Source: Rattus norvegicus | Lineage: Eukaryota; Chordata; Mammalia; Rodentia; Muridae | Length of the DNA: 64,000 nt | Assembly (NCBI RefSeq): GCF_036323735.1 | Contig: NC_086025.1 | Span: 113,472,688 to 113,536,687 of the forward strand | Direction of reading: 5' to 3' | Shown: piece by piece, positions 24,067 to 40,831 of the stretch | Numbering within the stretch: the stretch's first letter is position 1 | Layout: each line of letters opens with the position of its first letter | Notes under the pieces: model-generated | Told to the model about the DNA's origin: nothing | What the model saw: the letters and a program-made list of their open reading frames with translations, nothing else | Database searches by the model: none | Translations under genes and position numbers: made by a program

Positions 24067-24779
24067 TCAGAGGATTTTTTTTTTGGGTGGGGGTACAAGA
24101 ACAATAGGCCCTAACTCCAGGAGGTGGCATGTGGCTGGGACCCAGAGCCAACAGCAGCAAGTGTGGTGGCACAAAGACAGACATCACACAAGGTGAAGGG
24201 ACCCAGAGAACAAAAGCCCACTGGTGACCCTGGAGCAGTGAGCATTCAAGCAGGCTTCAGGAGGAAGGGCCACCAAGGGGTCATCAGAGTGAGCCCCTTT
24301 GCCAGTGTGGAAGAGGGTGAACATGCATGCAAGGGAACAGCCTGTGCCAAACTGTAGGGTGTGGGTTACTTGCTTCCCTCCCCTAGTGCATGAGCCTAGG
24401 AAAAACTGCCCTCACTCGGGCCTAGGTCTCTGCTCTGGGATCGGGGTTCCCTTAGCATCTGCCTCCCCAGAAATGAAAAGTAAATGGGACAGCGTGAGAC
24501 ATGAGCCAAGTGTGGCCTACCAGGCCGGGGTTTTCTCATCACCCAGCTCATCCTGGTTTGGGAAGAAGGCTCTGTGTAGACTGAGATGTAGAGTCTGGAT
24601 CTGGGCGGGGAGGAGGTGACTGGTTCCCACACCTGGCTTTCTGCTTATTATTACTATTATTATTAAGTGTGTGTGTGTGTGTGCACATGCGCGCGCGTGC
24701 ATGTTTGAGGTATGCCACAATGCACAGATGGAGATCAGAGAACAACTCGCAGTACTTGGTTCTCTGCTTGTGGAAGAGG

Positions 24780-24944
24780 ATCAGAAGCTCTAGTGGTGAA
24801 GAGCACTGACTGCTCTTCCAGAGGTCCAGAGTTCAATTCCCAGCATCCACATGGTGAGTCACAGCCACCTGTAATGGGATCCAGTGCCCTCTTCTGGTGT
24901 GTCTGAAGACAGCGACAGTGTACTTATATATGATAAATAAATAA
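24780..24944 (+). mobile_element. B2 SINE (5' part lost)
   Basis: It begins within the head (GTGGTGAAGAGCACTGACTG) and runs to its AATAAATAA tail. Confidence 0.88.
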
Positions 24945-25042
24945 GGGTTGGGGATTTAGCTCAGTGGTAGAGCGCTTGCCTAGGAAGCGCAAGGCCCTGG
25001 GTTCGGTCCCCAGCTCCGAAAAAAAGAACCAAAAAAAAAAAA
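24945..25042 (+). mobile_element. ID SINE in the B2 tail
   Basis: A complete ID inserted in the AATAAATAA tail, which continues after it. Confidence 0.95.
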
Positions 25043-25490
25043 ATAAATAAATAAATAAATAATAAATCCTTAAAAAAAAGTTATAGGTCTTCCTTAACTA
25101 CATAAGGGGTTCAAGGCTAGCTTGGACTATATGACTATCTCAAGCAAACAAAACCCAGCAACAACACAATAACAACGACAAAACCCTAGCTTATCCAAGC
25201 TGATGAACTTAAACACACAGTAGGCACATTATTTGACCATACCTATTATGTGCCTGCATAAACTGCTCTAACACAGTCCATTCTACTGGTGAACAGGCCA
25301 TGGAACAGGACAAGCAGCAGGTATAAGCTGTAGAAGTCACTAATGTAGCTTCAGGCTGCTGTGACCAGTGTACAGTGTCCATTGAAGACGGAAAGGCCAT
25401 TCTGTGTCAGAGCTTCCTGACTGCACAGTACTCATTCCATCGAATTAGTTTGCCAAGTGGAGTGCCTGGGCCCTGCCTATGACTGACTCT

Positions 25491-25681
25491 TTTTTTTTTT
25501 TAATAATTATTTATTTTATGTATATGAGTACACTGTAGCTGTCTTCAGACACACCAGAAGAGGGCATCAGATCCCATTACGGATGGTTGTGAGCCACCAT
25601 GTGGTTGCTGGGAATTGAACTCAGGACCTCTGGAAGAGCAGTCAGTGCTCTTAACCACTGAGCCATCTCTCCAGCCCCTAA
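25491..25681 (-). mobile_element. B2 SINE
   Basis: An inverted B2 between GACTGACTCTT (25481) and GACTGCCTCTT (25682). Confidence 0.93.
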
Positions 25682-25697
25682 GACTGCCTCTTGTTTT

Positions 25698-25805
25698 TTG
25701 TTTTTTTTTTGTTTTTTTTTTTCTTTTTTTCGGAGCTGGGGACCGAACCCAGGGCCTTGTGCTTTCTAGGCAAGCGCTCTACCACTGAGCTAAATCCCCA
25801 ACCCC
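25698..25805 (-). mobile_element. ID SINE
   Basis: An inverted ID between CTGCCTCTTGTTTT copies at 25684 and 25806, directly beside the B2. Confidence 0.95.
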
Positions 25806-25844
25806 CTGCCTCTTGTTTTATGAATCAAATCAAAAGGTCTGGGT

Positions 25845-25975
25845 TGTAGCTGGGCACAGTACTATGCGCCTGGGATTCCCTAGCACTTGGGAAGCTGACT
25901 TAGAAAGACCAGGATTCAAGGTTAGTCTACATTGTGAGATCCAGGCCAGCCTGGGTAACCCCATCTGAAAATAAA
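25845..25975 (+). mobile_element. Diverged B1
   Basis: TAGCTGGGCACAGTACTATG to CCAGCCTGGGTAACCCCATC. A further B1 fragment lies at 26348-26475. Confidence 0.7.
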
Positions 25976-26479
25976 GATCTTTGGGGTGCAAGGCTGAGCA
26001 GAGCTGTTCGTTATCCCCAGGCGCATTAGCTTGGTTCTTCTCACTGCTTTGCTTCTACAGACCAGAAGAACCAAGTCACCTGCTTACAAGACTGTTCAGA
26101 CATCCAGCAAATATTTAGAGAGCTGGAATGGGGCTAAAGGGCATGCCATGAACCAACACATAGTAGGTGCTTCGTAAATGTTGACATGAAAAATGTAAAC
26201 CAGGGAAGGCCTTTCAACCAGGAGGGCCTTGCCTTAGAGGAAAACAGTACCAAAATGTTTACAGGAAAGAGATTCTCCCAAGCCTGGGTCTGACTCCCTC
26301 CCAATTCCTGCTCTATGTCTTGAACCTTGACTTCTAGAAACAACACTTACTACCCCAGCACTCAGTAGGCAGACACCAGTCTGGTCTACAGAAGGAGTTC
26401 CAGGACAGAGAAACACTGTCTCAGAATAAGACAAAACAAAACAAAACAAACAAACAAAAAACAAAACAAAAAGACCAGA

Positions 26480-28955
26480 CAAACAAAATGAACACCACCT
26501 ACCTAACTACTCTGCCATTTTCAATTGGCTTGGGCTGCTGGGATTCCCCAGTGCAAGACCCAAAACTGAGGTCAGAGGTGAGCTGGGAACCCGCAGCTCT
26601 CCAGCAGAAGGGCCAGGTCTACCAGGGATGACTGACTTGGTTGTTTAACATGCCTTAATGGTGAGGTCTGGTGTGAAGAAAGGAGGGTGGTGACGGTGTC
26701 AAGGTGCATATGGTGTGTACGCGGGGACTGTGGCCCCTTTGCTTAGATTGTCATCTGTGGAATGACAGGATAAACCTGCAGAAGCACAGGTCAGCCACTG
26801 TCACCTAGTATCCTGTGTCATGTCCCAGGCTGGGTGCTGCTGGACCGGCAGCCTGCTTGAGGAGCCAACTGGCCAGTGGGTGGTGGCTGCAGGGATGGGG
26901 AAGTGACTGCTTCAGCTCTCTTTAGTCCCTTCCCTCAGCCTTTGACTCTGCCGGGCTGAGCAGAACTCACGAGGGGAGAGGGAGTCTCCCCTCTTCTCCA
27001 TAATCACACGAAGGCCAGTGACCCGGAGCCACTCAGGGACCCACTGTCATATCTGACTCCTCTATGCCTATTGTCAGGGGTGAGTACCCCATCACCCCCA
27101 TTTGTGAAGGAAGCATACGTAGCCCACGGATGATCTTAGGGAGGGTGAAAGGTAGAGAGATTCAAGCGGCTACTGGGAACCACACCCCTCTCTCCCTCAT
27201 GGAGCCTTAGTGGCTCTGTTTGTTGTGGGCGGTGGACACAGTAATCAGGTGCTTTCCTGGGGCAGCATCTGCCTCCAGCTTCCCTACACCAAGGAACAGT
27301 TAGCCTCTCTCTGCCTCAGATTCCTTCTATGGGCTGTCAGGATCATATGTGCACTGAAGCAGGCCTGTGTATGAGTTGGAAACAACAGCTGTAGAGACTG
27401 AAGAAGCCTGGCCAGAGGGGTCATACACAGCTCACCAGGCGAACTGTCTCCCCCATCCCCCAGCGGGTAGGCTTTACAGCTGGCTGCTCCTAGCAGAGTG
27501 GTCTTCATGGTGCCTGGGCTCAGTCACAGCAGTGCCCACCCCACAGCTGATCACTGTGTACCCTTAAGCACACTGTTTCTCCTCTTCCAGATTTGCATGT
27601 GTTATCACTGTGGGGTAGGAATGAACCCATTTCAAGGAGTGGCCGTAAGGATTCTGAGGGTGTGAATCTCAAGCCAGACAGGGAGAAGGAATTATGAAGC
27701 TCTTAGGAGTTGGCCAGCAGCTGGACCAAGGACCGGGCCCTTGTTAGAGAGGCAAGCAGGCCTTCAGTAGAAGTAAGGTTGGGTAGAGGAACCACAAAGC
27801 CTCAGACAAGTAATTGCTTGCTGAGAGCTGGCAGAATGACTTTCTGTAGTACTAGGGAAGGAGGCAGCCTGGAGCCATCCACCGCCCTAAGACTGTCACC
27901 AGGATCCAGGTCATAGCACTTTGTGGTGAGCCCAGGCGGCAGCTAGCTGGCCAAGGCTGCCTCCTTGGGCAGTCCTAGGATCTGGTTGAAGACACGGGTT
28001 GTTGTGCCTTTTAAGGCAATGACGACTCCGCCGCCACTCCCCTGTTCACACTCGTGGCAGATTCTCAGCAGGTATTTTTGTTTTTCAAGATTGGAATGAA
28101 ACTCCTTTTGTCAGCACAGGATTCCAGTGAGAGGCCTGTCTGCGGGTTCTGGTGAGAGGAAAGCCTGAAAGGAACAAGCCAGCCACAGGCACGGGAGACA
28201 CACCCTCCAGGACCTACCCCGGGAAGGGTGGGGAGAGGCCATGATCCAGTCACTCTAGTCCAGTGACCTGAAGAAATGCTGGAGTTTCCCACCCCGGTAC
28301 TGATGTTGTACTTCACAAATTTGAGCACCAACTGTGCACCAAGCTCTGTCCAAGGGAACCTGCAGGTAACTTGAAGGACAGACTTTTTCAGCTCTCCTCC
28401 CTCAGTCCCAAGAGCTCAATCCACAGAGCTTCTGCACTTGCTATTTCCTTGAGGAAATACCAGAGCTTCACCTGATGTCTTCTACTCAGGCCCCATCACT
28501 GGTCAGCCAGGGACCTGTTATTTGGTCTTTTCCGCATTTATAATCTGCTTCCCCACAGAAAGGGAGAAACTGCCTCAAGTCTGTTTCTCCAGTACTTCAG
28601 CCACAGTGTTGGTGTACAGCAAACATCACCTTCCAAAGACTAACCTGGCCTTGCCTGGTATTATCTTGGGGCTGCAATCTTGGGTTAGGGCCAGCCTTCT
28701 GACACTGAAAATGAGGGTAATGGTTTAGTTCCTAATGTCCACATGGTGGCTCACAACCCCAGGTTATCACCTATTCTTTGTCTCTGCAGCCATGCACATG
28801 GTGCTTTTACTAAATATATACCCACATCCTGAGATGCAGGATATACAAATTTTAATTCTAGCACTTGAAGACGCTGCAGTCTCAAAAGGTAACCTTACCT
28901 GTAGCAGAGCAGAAACAAGTCCACTGATAGGGTAGTCAGCTTGCGGAAAAAGATC
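26480..28955. other. Longest unique intergenic stretch, no gene seen
   Basis: Nearly 2.5 kb lacks recognisable SINEs just downstream of Rpl3's 3' end. Frames stay under 90 codons with no coherent splice pattern. Selection against insertions is one possible explanation. Confidence 0.5.
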
Positions 28956-28975
28956 ACGCTCTCCAAAGGACTTTT

Positions 28976-29146
28976 TTTTTTTTAGACTTATTATATAAGT
29001 ACACTGTAGCTATCCTCAGACACACAAGAGGACATCAGATCTCATCATAGATGGTTGTGAGCTACCATGTGGTTGCTGGGAATTACACTCAGGACCTCTG
29101 GAAGAGCAGTCAGTGCTCTTAACCTTTTAGCCATCTCCCCAGTCTC
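28976..29146 (-). mobile_element. B2 SINE (first of a serial pair)
   Basis: An inverted B2 between CTCCAAAGGACTTTT copies at 28961 and 29147. Confidence 0.92.
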
Positions 29147-29163
29147 CTCCAAAGGACTTTTTT

Positions 29164-29238
29164 CCGGAGCTGGGGACCGAACCCAGCCCTTGCGCTTGCT
29201 AGGCAAGTGCTCTACCACTGAGCCAAATCCCCAACCCC
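29164..29238 (-). mobile_element. ID SINE (second of a serial pair)
   Basis: An inverted ID lacking two G of the CCCAGGGCC segment; the third CTCCAAAGGACTTT follows at 29239. Confidence 0.93.
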
Positions 29239-29933
29239 CTCCAAAGGACTTTCTAAGTACACGTTACCTTTTCTATACTTGTGCCCCTAAATCTGGAGGT
29301 CTGTCCTGATCATACTGGCCACATACGTAGAGATGAGGCCATTGAGAGCCATACTACTGGGATTAGCGGACAAAAGGGCGCCTCCTTCAGGCCTAGTAGG
29401 TTCCTAAGAACCCAAACAAGGGGAGAGCTTGCTTGAGATCCCAGGAAGCTGGCCTCACAGCTGAGCTGGGTTTTAATCATGTTCCACACCCACCCCAGGT
29501 GTAAAGCCGTCTAAATCACTACTTCGGCATGGACCCAAGAAGCCTCTTCCCATGTAAGGCTGCACTATGGAGTCCGGAAGCTAAGGGGCAGCTTCAGAAC
29601 AATGAAGACAATGCTGCATCATAATGTGGTAGTCCATAGCAACCTAAACATCTTTGAAATATATATATGTATATATATGTATGTATATGTGTGTGTATAT
29701 ATATCAAACCCTTTGTATACTAATTTTTTATCAGGCCTAGGGCCTTACCAATACCACCTAAGGAACAGTAGAGTTTGGCTAGTTAGTGTTAGCCAAGTTC
29801 TGTACAGTGCTGGATACAGAAGACGTGATACAGGTAAGTTTGCATTAAAAAACTGTTTCAAACCAAGAACAAGAAACTAGGCCATGCTGGCCATTGCTCA
29901 AGGAAGAGAGAAACCAATGTTAATTGAAAATAT

Positions 29934-29939
29934 TTTATT
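29934..29939 (-). terminator. Rpl3: Rpl3 polyadenylation signal AATAAA
   Basis: AATAAA reads on the minus strand 37 nt after the stop codon. Cleavage is expected about 15-20 nt further on, near 29917-29922, giving the very short 3'UTR usual for ribosomal protein mRNAs. Confidence 0.85.
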
Positions 29940-29976
29940 GATGAGACCCCACCAGCTGCACAAAGTACTCCTGGCA

Positions 29977-35276
<5,300 letters not shown>

Positions 35277-35345
35277 CTCGCCGCCACACGCCGCCGATAG
35301 AGATCGAGCAGGCGCTGGTGCAGGCTATATAAAGCCACTCGATGG
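35277..35345 (-). promoter_or_regulatory. Rpl3: Rpl3 core promoter and short 5'UTR
   Basis: A TATA-like TTTATATAG reads on the minus strand at about 35325-35333. A start about 25-30 nt downstream falls in pyrimidine-rich CTCGATCTCTATC near 35300, giving a leader of roughly 25-30 nt. A 5'TOP start is expected for a ribosomal protein mRNA, but the exact nucleotide cannot be fixed from sequence. A GC box (CCCCGCCCCC) lies upstream near 35430. Confidence 0.6.
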
Positions 35346-36031
35346 CTCCGCCTTCTCAGCGTGCGAACGTGCTGCCGCAGTGGACGTCGGGTCGAAGGGC
35401 ACGAATGGAACATCATTTTACACACGTTTCCCCGCCCCCTCGGGATTGACAAATAGCGTTTGTACGGAGGGTGGTTGGGTTCAAACTTAGCGAAACGCTT
35501 TTGAATGTAATGAATCTACGGCGGTCTGCAGCAGCCAAATTTGATGAGGAAGAAAAATGAAGGCATTGTGTTTCCCGTCACCTCTAGAACGGAATCACAC
35601 AGTGCTAGTCCCTTCGGTCCCACACAGCAACGAAACAACGGCGTTTTGAAGCAGGCCTAGTGTGATACAACTGACTGTATTGCTCTTGAGAGCTCTTAAG
35701 ATAGAAAGGCTGAATGAAACTGCTTTTTTTTTTCTAACCAGTGATTTTGATTTGACAATGACTTGCCTTTAATACGCCATGATTTTGGGTACATCTCCCT
35801 CGAGTCCTGTCTCTGCCATTTCAGTCCCCAGATGCCGTTCCCGTTCATAATTTTCAGATTTACAAACGTGCGAAGTTTTTTTTTCCCTGTGTGTACGTAA
35901 GTGAGCCATGTGCGTCCCTGGCGTTTTCGGAAATCAAAAAACTGTCAGATCCCCCTGGAACTGAAGTTATAGACTGTTGTTAATGCTGTGAACTAAACCC
36001 GGTCCCGTGGGATGACAACAAGTTTTCTTTT

Positions 36032-36232
36032 CTTTCTTTTTTTTTTTTAAGATTTATTTATTCATTTAATGTGTATGAGTACACTGTAGCTGTCTTCAGA
36101 AGTACCAGAAGAGGGCATTGGATCCCATTACAGATGGTTGGGAGCCACCACGTGGTTGCTGGGATTTGAACTCAAGACCTCTGGAAGAGCAGTCAGTACT
36201 CTTCACCGCTGAGCCATCTCTTCAGCACCCGG
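36032..36232 (-). mobile_element. B2 SINE nested in B3
   Basis: The full-length inverted B2 runs from a poly-T side to GAGCCATCTCTTCAG, flanked by CAACAAGTTTTCTT copies at 36016 and 36233. Confidence 0.9.
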
Positions 36233-36247
36233 CAACAAGTTTTCTTT

Positions 36248-36638
36248 TTTTTTTTTTTTTTTTTTTTATTACACACCAAGCAACCTTTTATTTGACATAA
36301 AGTTCATTTTCAAAATTTAGATATGAAGATCTAAGGTGACTGGAAGTTCTCAGCCATTACTACCGTACCTTAATATGTCTTCTACTCTTCAACAGTCACG
36401 AGTTCAGTCGTTCCCATCTGACCCTGCGGTGGCCAAGGCGTGGCGCGGCCTCACATCGTATCGATTTCACATGGTGGCCGGTGAGCTAGCCTTTACCACA
36501 CTTCTGCAGAGTTGACGGCCTGCGGCCAGCACCATAACCGCCCTTTGTCTCCCGCATCTTGATCGCTCGCAAATAGGGGCCCCAAGTCATTCGCACACTC
36601 CTACTACATAGGAGCATCCAAACAGCAGCAAAAGAGGG
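36248..36638 (-). pseudogene. Processed retrocopy of an unrecognised mRNA
   Basis: On the minus strand the sequence ends TCAAATAAAAGGTTGC...GTGTAAT and a ~20-nt A-tail. It is flanked by the duplication CAACAAGTTTTCTT (36233-36246 and 36639-36652). There is thus a polyadenylation signal, tail and target duplication. The body is GC-rich and reads MRETKGGYGAGRRP, then TLQKCGKG, before a stop. I could not identify the parent; a small basic (ribosomal-type) protein is possible. No intact long frame remains. Confidence 0.7.
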
Positions 36639-36736
36639 CAACAAGTTTTCTTAACCACTGAACCATTTCTCCAGATCAAGAATTTTAGTGAATTTATTTT
36701 TAGTACAACATAGTTTTATTAAAAAAGAAATTTAAG

Positions 36737-36842
36737 GGGTTGGGGATTTAGCTCAGTGGTAGAGCGCTTGCCTAGGAAGCACAAGGCCCTGGGTTCCGTC
36801 CCCAGCTCCGAAAAAAGAACCAAAAAAAAAAAAAAAAAAAAA
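36737..36842 (+). mobile_element. ID SINE
   Basis: A complete ID between AAAGAAATTTAA copies. Confidence 0.95.
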
Positions 36843-36904
36843 AAAGAAATTTAAAAAATTCTGATAGTGGAGGAGCACTACTTAAGGATACTATTCTTAG
36901 TAAG

Positions 36905-37110
36905 TTCTTTTTTAGTTTTATATGTATGAATGTTTTCCTCATTTATGCATGTACACCACTTAAGTGCAGTACTGAAGGGGTCAGAGTACTGGGGAGATTA
37001 GAAGAGGGTGTGGGATCCTCTGGAATCAGAGTCACAAATGGTTGTTGTGCTTGGAACTAAACCTTGGTCCTCTGCAAGAGCCCTTAACTACTGAGCCATT
37101 CCTCCAGTCC
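36905..37110 (-). mobile_element. B3 SINE
   Basis: An inverted B3 with a GAATCAGAGTCACAAATGG body and GAGCCATTCCTCCAG head. Confidence 0.75.
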
Positions 37111-37129
37111 AAAGAAGATTTTTTTCTTT

Positions 37130-37320
37130 TTTCTTTTTTTTAAAAAGACCTATTTATTTTATGCATATGAGTACACTATAGCTGTCTTCAGACACACCAG
37201 AAGAGGGCATCAGATCCCATTACAGATGGTTGTGAACCACCATGTGGTTGCTGGGAATTGAACTCAGGACCTCTGGAAGAGCAGTTGATGCTCTTAACCG
37301 CTGAGCCATCTCTCCAGCCC
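37130..37320 (-). mobile_element. B2 SINE
   Basis: A full-length inverted B2. Confidence 0.94.
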
Positions 37321-37334
37321 TTTTTTCTTTTTTT

Positions 37335-37628
37335 AAGATTTGTTTTTTATGGGGCTGGGGATTTAGCTCAGTGGTAGAGTGCTTACCTAGGAAGCGCAAG
37401 GCCCTGGGTTCGGTCCCCAGCTCCGAAAAAAAAAAAAAAGAACCAAAAAAAAAAAAAGATTTGTTTTTTATTTATGTGCGAACGCTGTCGCTGTCTTCAG
37501 ACAAACAAGAAGAGGGCAACGAATCCCATTACAGATGGTTGGGAGCCACCATGTGGTTGCTGAAAATTGAACTCAGGACCTCTAGAAGAGCAGTCAGTGC
37601 TCTTAACCACCGAGCCATCTCTCCAGCC
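37335..37628 (-). mobile_element. B2 SINE interrupted by an ID
   Basis: A second inverted B2; its tail segment AAGATTTGTTTTTTAT is duplicated around the ID. Confidence 0.93.
37351..37455 (+). mobile_element. ID SINE nested in B2
   Basis: A complete ID, opposite in orientation to its B2 host. Confidence 0.96.
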
Positions 37629-39010
37629 TTTCCTTCCTTCTTTCTTTTAAATTTATCTATTTTTATTTTATATGCATTGGTTTTTGCCTGCACATATGTC
37701 TGTGTGAGGCTGTCAGAGCTTGGAGTTACAGATAGTTGTTAAGCTGCCACATGTAAGAAGCTGTTGATTTTTGAGTAGGCTCTTTAACTGGACCCAACCA
37801 ATGAGTCATTTGTGTGAAACGTATTAAAGATTAGTATATTTGAAGTAAACCTGAATTTTGATTGATTACAGTAGCCAAGCTCCATTCAGTTAAAGGAATC
37901 AATGACCCCATAATGCAAACCAATCATAATGTTTTATGTTTTAGAAAAACAAAGTAACACCACTTTTGGGGGGATCAGGTTTTGATATTTAATCCTGTTC
38001 TCTGTCCACAAATTCTTCCTGGCCACGTGGAAGGCCTCAAGTTCATTGATTCTGTTCTGTCTTCAAGGCTGTCTCCTTTAACAATGAAGACTAAGGACAG
38101 GCAAGTTAGTGCAATTTTGGTAGGAGAGGCTGGAGGATCAGTAGGTCAAAGATATCCTTGACTACATGAGACTAGGGGAAGGCTCTTAAACTAATTCTAA
38201 AATATGTTTAGAAAAATCAAGTCTTCAAGCTGTGTATAGGGACCACATGCCTTTAATTTCAGCACTTGGAAGGCAGAGCAAGCAGATCTCTGAGAGTTCA
38301 AGGCCAACGTGGTCTGTGTAGGTAGCTGCAAGCCAGCCAAAGCTATATAGTAAGACTCAAATAAATAAAATTTAAAATTAACACCTTTAGAAAATTAGGA
38401 CTTTGGGGATAGAAATTTGACCCAGTTGATATAATATTTGCCTAGCCTGCATGAAGCCCTATGTTTGATACCAAAATCCAGGCATTTGGATACATCTCCC
38501 ATTCTTTTTTCCTGAGAGACACGGAATGGAACCAGGCAGATGCAGACCCACAGAACAGCTATAAAGAGAAAACACAGACCTTTAGGAATTGTACCATAGC
38601 AATTTCCTCCAGTTGAAACATTCTGTCCTGCAAGGGAGGTTCCTAAGTCTCAGAAAGTAAGCAACTCATAAGTCTCAGGAGGTTCCCGAAGCTTACCAGA
38701 TTCACAGGTTATATGAACTAGGAATTGCTGAGGAGAGACTTTTCTACCTGTAGAGCTGCCTTGGTGCTGTGCAGAGAGCTCCAGGGTTGCCAGTGAGCTT
38801 TTGGTGCTGGAGTTAACTGTCCTTGAGCTCCTGTAGTAACTTCAGTCAACTCACTGCTTCATCAAGTTGGACTTTGGTGGAATCATTTCTCTGGTCTATC
38901 ATCTGTGTTATCTCTGGAGTGATAGATAGTTATTCACATCTTCCCAGGGAATTTCTCGCAAAACAGGATTTTGGATCCTGACCAATCCATGATCAGGAGC
39001 AATGAAGTTG
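37629..39010. other. Intergenic stretch, B3 and B1 remnants only
   Basis: A B3 fragment (37645-37757), a B1 (38228-38370) and a very decayed ID-like piece (38405-38482) lie in otherwise unique sequence. Confidence 0.6.
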
Positions 39011-39218
39011 TTATTTGTTTGCTTATTTTAGATGTATGTGTTTGTGTTTGAGTATGTGCACTTGAATGTAGGTACTTAAGGAGTCTACAGGCAACAGATC
39101 CCTCTGGAGCTGTAGTTATAGGCTATGTGTATAGCTCCAGTGTAACTACTAGGAGCTGAACTTTGGCCCACTGCTAAAGCAGCATTTGCTCTTAATCTCT
39201 GGGTCCTCTCTCCAGTTG
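39010..39218 (-). mobile_element. B3 SINE
   Basis: A diverged inverted B3 ending GGGTCCTCTCTCCAG. Confidence 0.7.
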
Positions 39219-39534
39219 TCTTAGTTAGGGTTTTACTGCTGTGAACAGACACCATGACCAAGACAACTCTTATAAAGGACAACATTTAATTGGAGCTTAC
39301 AATTCTAGAGGTTCAGTCCATTATCATCAAGGCAGGAACATGGCAGCATCTGGGCAGGCATGGTTCAGGAGGAGCTGAGGGTTCCACCTCTTGTTCGGAA
39401 GTCAGCTAGAAGAAAGCTGACTTTTGGGTGGCTGGGACAAAGGTATCAAAGCCCACACCAGCAGTGACACACCTGCTCCTACACCTTCTAATGGTGCTAT
39501 GACCTAGGCCAAGCATATACAAACCATCACATCA
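39219..39534 (+). mobile_element. Rodent interspersed repeat (URR1/hAT-like, tentative)
   Basis: TGTCTTAGTTAGGGTTTTAC...CACCATGACCAAGAC...CATCACA is a common non-SINE rodent repeat, related by its ends to the copy at 2064. The family name is from memory. Confidence 0.6.
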
Positions 39535-39834
39535 GTCTATGGTTTTGTTTGTTGGTTGGTTATTTTCTTTTAAGATAGTCTCAAGTACCTAAGGCTGACA
39601 CTGGAACTTAAGTCTGAAGCTAGCCTTGAAATAATTCTCTAGTCTCCACTTCCCAAGTTCTAGGACTAGAGCCAACCTGGTTCAGAAATAAGGAGGGTTA
39701 TATAAGATACTGCAAAACTATAATCTTTTGTCAAAGTGCTTAATAACAAAAATGAGGTTAATCTGATGGTGGCCAGAGTTGCTGTAAGAATGTCGTCCCA
39801 GAAGTCTTTTGGTATAAGGTTATCACAACCTGGC

Positions 39835-40019
39835 AGGCTGGAGAGATGGCTCAGCGGTTAGGAGCACCCGACTACTCTTCCAGAGGTCCTGAGTTCAATT
39901 CCCAGCAACCACATGGTGGCTCACAACCATCTGTAAAGAGAACCAATGCCCTCTTCTGGTGTATCTGAAGACAGCTACAGTGTACTTATATATAATAAAT
40001 GAATAAATCTTTAAAAAAA
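39835..40019 (+). mobile_element. B2 SINE
   Basis: A complete B2 flanked by AAGGTTATCACAACCT on both sides. Confidence 0.95.
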
Positions 40020-40309
40020 AAGGTTATCACAACCTCTGTGTAGGCTCATGGCTCCAGTATACTTATTATTATATAACAAGACATAACAGTTCAGTGATTT
40101 CAAGAGCTTTAGGGGCTGTGTGCCAGGAAGCTGGACCAGGACCTGATAGATATCACATATCTATTTCACAGGGGCAACAAGATATGATAAACACATCTAT
40201 CCCTAGATGACCGAAAAGGACCCATCCCAGTGAATGCCTGTGGGAGTGCAGTGGGTAGGTGTTAAGACACCCAGATGGCTCCTTATACTCTGCTATATTC
40301 TTCCTGATG

Positions 40310-40611
40310 TGTGGTCTATGTCTTTATTCCCAACACTGGGGAGAACTCTGTGAGTTTCAGGCCAGCCTGATCTACAGAGCAAGTTCCAGGACAGCCAGTG
40401 TTGCATAGTGAGATTCTATTTTCTTTTGTTAAAGATTTATTTATGTATTATATATATACAGTATATACTGTAGCTGTCTTCAGATACACCAGAAGAGGGC
40501 ACCAGAAGAGGGCACAGATGGTTGTGAGCCACCATGTGGTTGCTGGGATTTGAACTCAGGACCTCTGGAAGGGCAGTCGGTGCTCTTAACCGCCAAGCCA
40601 CCTCTCCAGCC
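40310..40611. mobile_element. B1 (plus) then inverted B2
   Basis: A diverged B1 (40310-40420) is followed by an inverted B2 (40430-40611) in which ACCAGAAGAGGGC is directly duplicated. Confidence 0.85.
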
Positions 40612-40831
40612 TGACATCTTATTTTCAAAGTAGAAACAAAGCAAGATGAAGACACTCACATTCACCACCTGTGCAACTTTTAAAAATAAAAAATAAATAT
40701 GAGGCACTGCCAGGCCTGATGTCCTGAGCTCAAACTCTGGGATTCGTTTAGTGGAAGGAAAGAAGCAACTATCACAAGTTACCCTCAGATTTCCACACAG
40801 ATGATAAATATAATGATAACAAGTTAAAAAT

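Larger units (their letters stand above)
35890..36680 (-). mobile_element. B3 SINE split by a B2 and a retrocopy
   Basis: The B3 body is visible at ~35890-36030 (CCTGGAACTGAAGTTATAG) and its head at 36649-36678 (TTAACCACTGAACCATTTCTC). A B2 and the retrocopy were inserted at the same spot between the halves. Confidence 0.65.
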
